A stretch of 64,000 bases of DNA from Populus alba (Eukaryota > Streptophyta > Magnoliopsida > Malpighiales > Salicaceae). Of this stretch, positions 59,339 through 64,000 are shown piece by piece; the stretch's first letter is position 1; each line of letters opens with the position of its first letter. The translations under genes were made by a program, and so were the position numbers. The notes beneath the pieces were generated by a model. It saw only the letters and a list, made by a program, of their open reading frames with translations, did not search any database and was not told the DNA's origin. The DNA lies in assembly GCF_005239225.2 (NCBI RefSeq), contig NC_133292.1:12425965-12489964 (forward strand), read 5' to 3'.

Positions 59339-61474
59339 GCTATCCTTGTCTGGTATCATGCTTTGGGTGTTGTTATAATCTTACAACATATGTATCTTTA
59401 TTGCATTTGAGTTTTAGCCATGAGGTGTCTATAAGGTTACGTTTTTCAGAGCCAATGGAACTCGAACTGTACAGTGATGAAACTAAATTCATAATATTTT
59501 GTCATGAAACACACATTTTCTCTTTGGGAATATCAACTCCAGTTTTTCGAAACTCTTTTATCTCAACGTTTAGCCTTCGAACAGATTATGGACCTTATTT
59601 TGGATCTCACTACAGACGTCCATTTTAGTGCTAAAAATCCTATTGCAATGGTTAAGATTGTTGTGCAGGCATCCCATCTCATGAGCTTAGCTCGAGAATT
59701 GACCCGGAATAGGGCCTGGTCATTGTGTTGTCAGATCAATCTGATAAATACATTAAAATTATATCATGTCACTAACCATGCCATAATAAATTAAAAAAGC
59801 AGTATCATAGTAAAAATTCTAAATCAAATACGGATGTGAACAGTACCACCTATTCAATTTATTCAATTCAAGAGATGTTATTTTCATTTTAGCCAATGAC
59901 TCGAGGAGAGTCTGCACAAAACATGTGAGCTGCCCTTGTGTTTTTGTCGAAGTTATCATCACATCCATATTCAAACCTTTCATGAAACATTTGGAGAGCT
60001 ATTCTCGTTCCTCTGTGAATCTGTTTCTATCATGGGTATTAAATCCAAATCTATGTAACTTGAAAAATTCATAACCTATATAGCCTGGTGTGGGCTCGGT
60101 TTCAAGTTAAAACAAAAATAATATTAACCCCACAAGGTTTTATTGATTTGATGATTAACTTGATCAAATTTAATTAATTTAATAAGATTTTTAGTGATTT
60201 GATTAAAATCTGACCATATTAATACCAATGGATTTTTTCTTAAAATAGCAAAATGAATTTGTTTTAACAAGAAATAATTGAGTTGATCTAGTGACCCATG
60301 ACCCAACAATCTAGATTATTTTTCGAGTTAGTTTCTGAAACGGATTTGATTTGACCATGTATTCGAAGAAATTGCAAAAAAAAAAAGTTTGTAAGGCATC
60401 CAATCCCAGTTTCACGATGAATGACATGCATAAAATCTAACAAGAAATTAAAAACCTAATTTCAAAATTAAAAAACAGAACCAAAAAATATTTACTCTTA
60501 ACTATTATAACGACGCCAATCTATGGCAACAAAATAGCTAGCTAGGCATCTGAAATTTATCTGCACAAGTGAATATCTAATTAATTATATCAAGAAGCTT
60601 GTTGCAAGCCGGCGAAAACGAGAGGGTTCACTTTCGAAAGTATAGAAATGATGGAAGTAAAAATAAGCAAGCAAGAAGATGACAGGAAAAAGGGGAAAAA
60701 CACAGGTGAAGCAGACCGCAGCAGCCTTTGACACGCTCAAAAACCATCATTTTCTCTTGGTAATATCATCATCACCATGAACCATTCTAACAAATTAATT
60801 ATTTAGTAAACACCTAATCTCACAAAATTCATCAACTGCTTCAAGTTGGTATTAAAAAATAAATGATTCCCACCAAACGGCTTGTATCTCTAATGGTGAA
60901 TTATCGGCCATTAAAAAATAATCATCTAGATGGTTTCTCTTCAAAGAAACTAGTATAAGAAAAAAGAGCCATAAACTAATCTTATACATAGCAATAACTG
61001 GTAGTTCTGCTGCATCAGAGGCATTCCTTTCTCTTATTAAACAACTTTGTTCATCAAATCGTTTGCAATCCATCTACATTTATGAAATGAATATTCCATA
61101 CGAGTAAAAAAAAAAAAAATCATAAATTGTTAAAAAAAACCCAGAAAGGTAAGAAAACCAGATGAACCAGCTGTTATTGAACAAAAAACGTCAAGTCTAG
61201 AGGCCTTAAGTCTTAATCTGAGATTATTAAAAGAATATTATCAAAGGAAAAGGAAAAAATGTTATCGCTAGCAGCAGCAGCAGCTTAAAAAAACTCTCAA
61301 TTCCCCAAAAGGAAAAAGCTCGAAAATCACAATATCCAGACGATAGTTTGGATCATGATACATTATCATAAAAAAAATCATGTCCCTTGTTGCATCAATC
61401 CAAGCATGGGAGGGCTACTGGCTTGGTTAAGAGGTGGACGACATGCAAGAAGAATCCCTGTTTTATCAACCTAA

Positions 61475-61500
61475 CACACGCGCACACACACACACACACA
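61475..61500. repeat. CA microsatellite
   Basis: An imperfect (CA)n run interrupted by one CG pair. Confidence 0.85.
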
Positions 61501-62564
61501 TATCATCATGAGCTTTGGAGATAAATAAATAAAGAAACCATGCAACAATTTTCTCATGTTTCTTCTGCACAAAGCGATTTATGTTTAGGTTGGCGTGGAA
61601 AGAATCGTTGAAGGGTGGCTTTTGGTTTGCATAAATTAGTCAAGGAAAGGGATTTTACATGGCTGCTTGTTCTTGAACGCAGCCTTAAGCTACCTGCCCC
61701 GTTGCGTTTTCCTGGCTAGTGCCGGCAGATATCATACTTTCCAAGCTACCTTCCTACACCCTCGAAACCATTAATTGACGATGACACAAATGCCCTTTCC
61801 TCTTACCTCCAGATTTTCTCAACGATATTAAATAATTAAAAAAGAGAGAGGCTACTCTGGTCTTCCCCTCCAAAACAGCGTGTCCCTTTCAAATACTGTG
61901 TGTGCCAACTAGCAAGCAAATTAATTCTACAGCAAAAATTAATTAAAATGGAGAAGTGATATTCACGATTTATCTATGAACTAAATAAAATTATCACATG
62001 CACCTTGCAAGGAAGGATAGAGCTTGATTTCCTTCCCTAACCTTGACTCTCTCGACTTCTGATCAGCCGCTTTCCATTCTTCTTGACATCAGATAATGAA
62101 CTGTCCCGCACCATCTAGCTAGAGAGAGAAAGTAAGCAAGAGAGAGAGAGAGAGATTTTTATGTATTTTTGGAGTATGAAATTACCTCATCATTTTACAC
62201 TGTTATTAGAAGTCTAACCTGAATGAGATTTAAATTACTAAATTATCGGTTCAATTCATTGATCCGGCGAGAGACCGGCTGTTTTAATTAAAATGATAGT
62301 ATTAATTTTTTTTATTATTATTATTGGTATTGACATGATTGGCTTGATCATGTTTGACATAGTTAATCCTATCATTAACCCGGTAAGTTATATTTCTTGC
62401 TATACTACGGCTTAGCTCTCATTTTGACATTTTCAGGTTTTTTTAGCATAATCATAAAAGACTAATTATGTGAAAATAACTTCAACTAATAATTAATTTT
62501 TTCTCGCACATTTTATACACATGGAATATGTTGTACGATATCTTTGGTTAAAGAGTTATATGAA

Positions 62565-62710
62565 AAGTGTGGTAATAATTATTTTTTAAATTATTTTTTA
62601 TTCAAAAATATATTAAAACAATATTTAAAAAAAAATTATTTTAATATCATCATATCAAAATAATCTGACAATATAAAAAAAATTTAAACAAAATTTTTTT
62701 CAAATCTTAA
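62565..62710 (+). repeat. Dispersed AT-rich repeat, family A copy
   Basis: Forward-oriented copy: 'attcaaaaatatattaaaac', 'aatatttaaaaaaaaattat' and 'tcatcatatcaaaataatct'. Confidence 0.55.
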
Positions 62711-63309
62711 AAATGTCATTTGAAATGTAATTTCAAATGATTCATATCCAATGAGTTAATGTTTGGACATGTAAAATTAAATTAATGTCTTTACATGTCT
62801 TTAATTTATAGAAAAATAATATTAAATTAACTAATATGTGTTGATGTATATGCAACAATTTCTTGTCATTTGTTTTTGGGTACCTTTCTTCTTGTTTTTA
62901 ATTATTTCTACAATAAATTAAACTCTCCTTGCAAAAATGATTTTCTTGTCATACGAGTTATCGTCAAAACTTCCATTAATATTATTTACCAAAAAATGAA
63001 GAGAAAAAAAAAATGCCCTATGACTCAAATCAACACACCATGATTTCTTTCAAGGTGAACTTCAAATTTACAATCTAATTACTGGGAGAACCTCAATTAC
63101 ACATTCAAATATTTTCTTTATCAATTAAACGATAAAGAATTTTAATTTCTCAATTGAAGCATTCTATTAAATATAATTAACAAGATCATTGATTATTTGT
63201 GTGTTTCTCACATGATTTTTATTAAAGGATAATATTAAAAAAAATTGTTTTATTTTAATAAGATGCAAAAGAAAGATACGCATGCGAACACTAATGGGAG
63301 CTAATATTT

Positions 63310-63480
63310 GAAAAATTTAGGGTGTTTGAGAGTGTTTAATAATTATTTTTAAAGTGTTTTTTACTTGAAAATATATTAAAATATATTTTTTTTATTTTTA
63401 AAAAATTATTTTTAACACAACCATATCAAAATAATATGGATATATATAAAAAAATAATTGTAAATTTTTTGATGAAAACT
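63310..63480 (+). repeat. Dispersed AT-rich repeat, family A copy
   Basis: The most complete forward copy: starts near 'ggtgtttgagagtgtttaat', then 'aaagtgttttttacttgaaa', 'atatattaaaatatattttt' and 'cacaaccatatcaaaataat'. Confidence 0.6.
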
Positions 63481-63779
63481 CTCTTTTAATTTCCTCCTCT
63501 GGCAAGGATAATACAAGGAACACACGGATATTTAATATATCAGTAACTGTATTTAATAAAATAATTCAAATGAAAAATAAAAATTCTCTTACAGTACAGC
63601 CGATACAAGTTTTTTTTTTTTGAATATAACATTAAAACTACCATAATAGCTGGCGTTAAATTTGAGGTTTGTTATTTTTTTTCCTACACAAGGAAGGCTG
63701 TTACTGTTCGAAAATTATATATTATTCTCTCTCTCGAATTAAGGAGAAAACACTTGGCAAAAATACAAATTTCCAGCTT

Positions 63780-64000
63780 TACTCTCAAATCTCTCACGCG
63801 GTAACGTTACACGCTCTCCTGTTTTGGCCTATATATTGTAAACTACCGTATTTACCCCTATTGATAATCTCTCACGCGGTCTCGTGTGCCAGACACTCCT
63901 ATTTAAGACACCAAACATGACACAGCCAAGCCCCTAACTTGAATATCTGTTTTATTCTTTATCGGTTACAGGCACACAGCAGTGGTAGTCTCAACACGCT
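63780..64000 (+). promoter_or_regulatory. Promoter-like region of a gene beyond the window, with two CGCG boxes
   Basis: The 15-mer 'aatctctcacgcggt' occurs at 63788-63802 and again at 63866-63880, each containing ACGCGG, which fits the calmodulin-binding transcription activator (CAMTA) CGCG-box. TATA-like 'ctatatattg' (about 63829) and 'ctatttaaga' (about 63899) lie nearby. Composition is higher in GC than the preceding kilobases. No start codon of a recognisable protein appears before the window ends. Confidence 0.35.

Larger units (their letters stand above)
59339..63780. other. Intergenic region without recognised genes
   Basis: The first few hundred bases are 3' flank of the membrane-protein gene. 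About 60050-60360 resembles a dispersed repeat ('gtgacccatgacccaacaat'). From about 60550 to 62150 the sequence is less AT-rich but has no meaningful open frame. A CA microsatellite (61475-61500) and GA tracts (62115-62155) are present. From 62200 on it is AT-rich repeat debris, including two family A copies. Confidence 0.5.

Noticed and set aside
1..64000. CRISPR arrays, rRNA genes, bacterial-type operons
   Set aside because: None seen; the sequence is plant nuclear DNA with spliced genes.

Overview
The window looks like nuclear DNA of a woody eudicot, most probably Populus or another member of the Salicaceae. Genes carry GT-AG introns, intergenic DNA is very AT-rich and full of decayed repeats, and all products are plant families. 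Exon-by-exon translation gave ten intact protein genes, one homoserine dehydrogenase pseudogene, and one LTR retrotransposon carrying pieces of three unrelated host genes. Homologue assignments rest on remembered family sequences, since no search could be run.

Layout. 1-3.2 kb is AT-rich repeat debris. At 3.2-4.5 kb (-) is an intronless geranylgeranyl-reductase gene, followed by a TIR element at 4.7-5.5 kb. At 5.8-8.0 kb (-) is a three-exon GDSL/SGNH-like gene lacking most catalytic signature residues. At 9.8-11.4 kb (-) is an F-box/WD40 gene, divergent from a hyccin gene at 12.8-14.0 kb (+). At 15.6-18.2 kb (-) is a GPI-anchored lipid-transfer protein. From 23.1 to 29.2 kb (+) is a short-chain dehydrogenase whose second intron holds a 3.95-kb LTR retrotransposon (23709-27661, GATTA target duplication on both sides). 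At 29.5-30.8 kb (-) is the broken homoserine dehydrogenase, interrupted by foreign, possibly organellar DNA. At 32.5-40.0 kb (+) is a FAR1-RELATED SEQUENCE 3 type gene, convergent with a twelve-exon SERRATE gene at 41.2-47.7 kb (-). A 6.5-kb gene-poor stretch with Gypsy/LTR remnants follows. Then come ribosomal protein L30 (54.4-55.8 kb, +), a histidine-rich membrane protein (57.2-59.3 kb, +), and a gene-less end whose last 250 bp look like a promoter.

The genes have unrelated jobs: chloroplast prenyl reduction, apoplastic lipid handling, ubiquitination, phosphoinositide signalling at the plasma membrane, secondary metabolism, light-signalling transcription, miRNA processing and translation. 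Gene order recalls two Arabidopsis blocks, F-box/WD40-hyccin-homoserine dehydrogenase on chromosome 5 and SERRATE-FRS3-LTP on chromosome 2, as if both derive from one ancestral region. The most unusual object is the gypsy-type element that appears to have replaced gag-pol with fragments of a CCCH zinc-finger gene, a subtilase gene and a Golgi alpha-mannosidase II gene.
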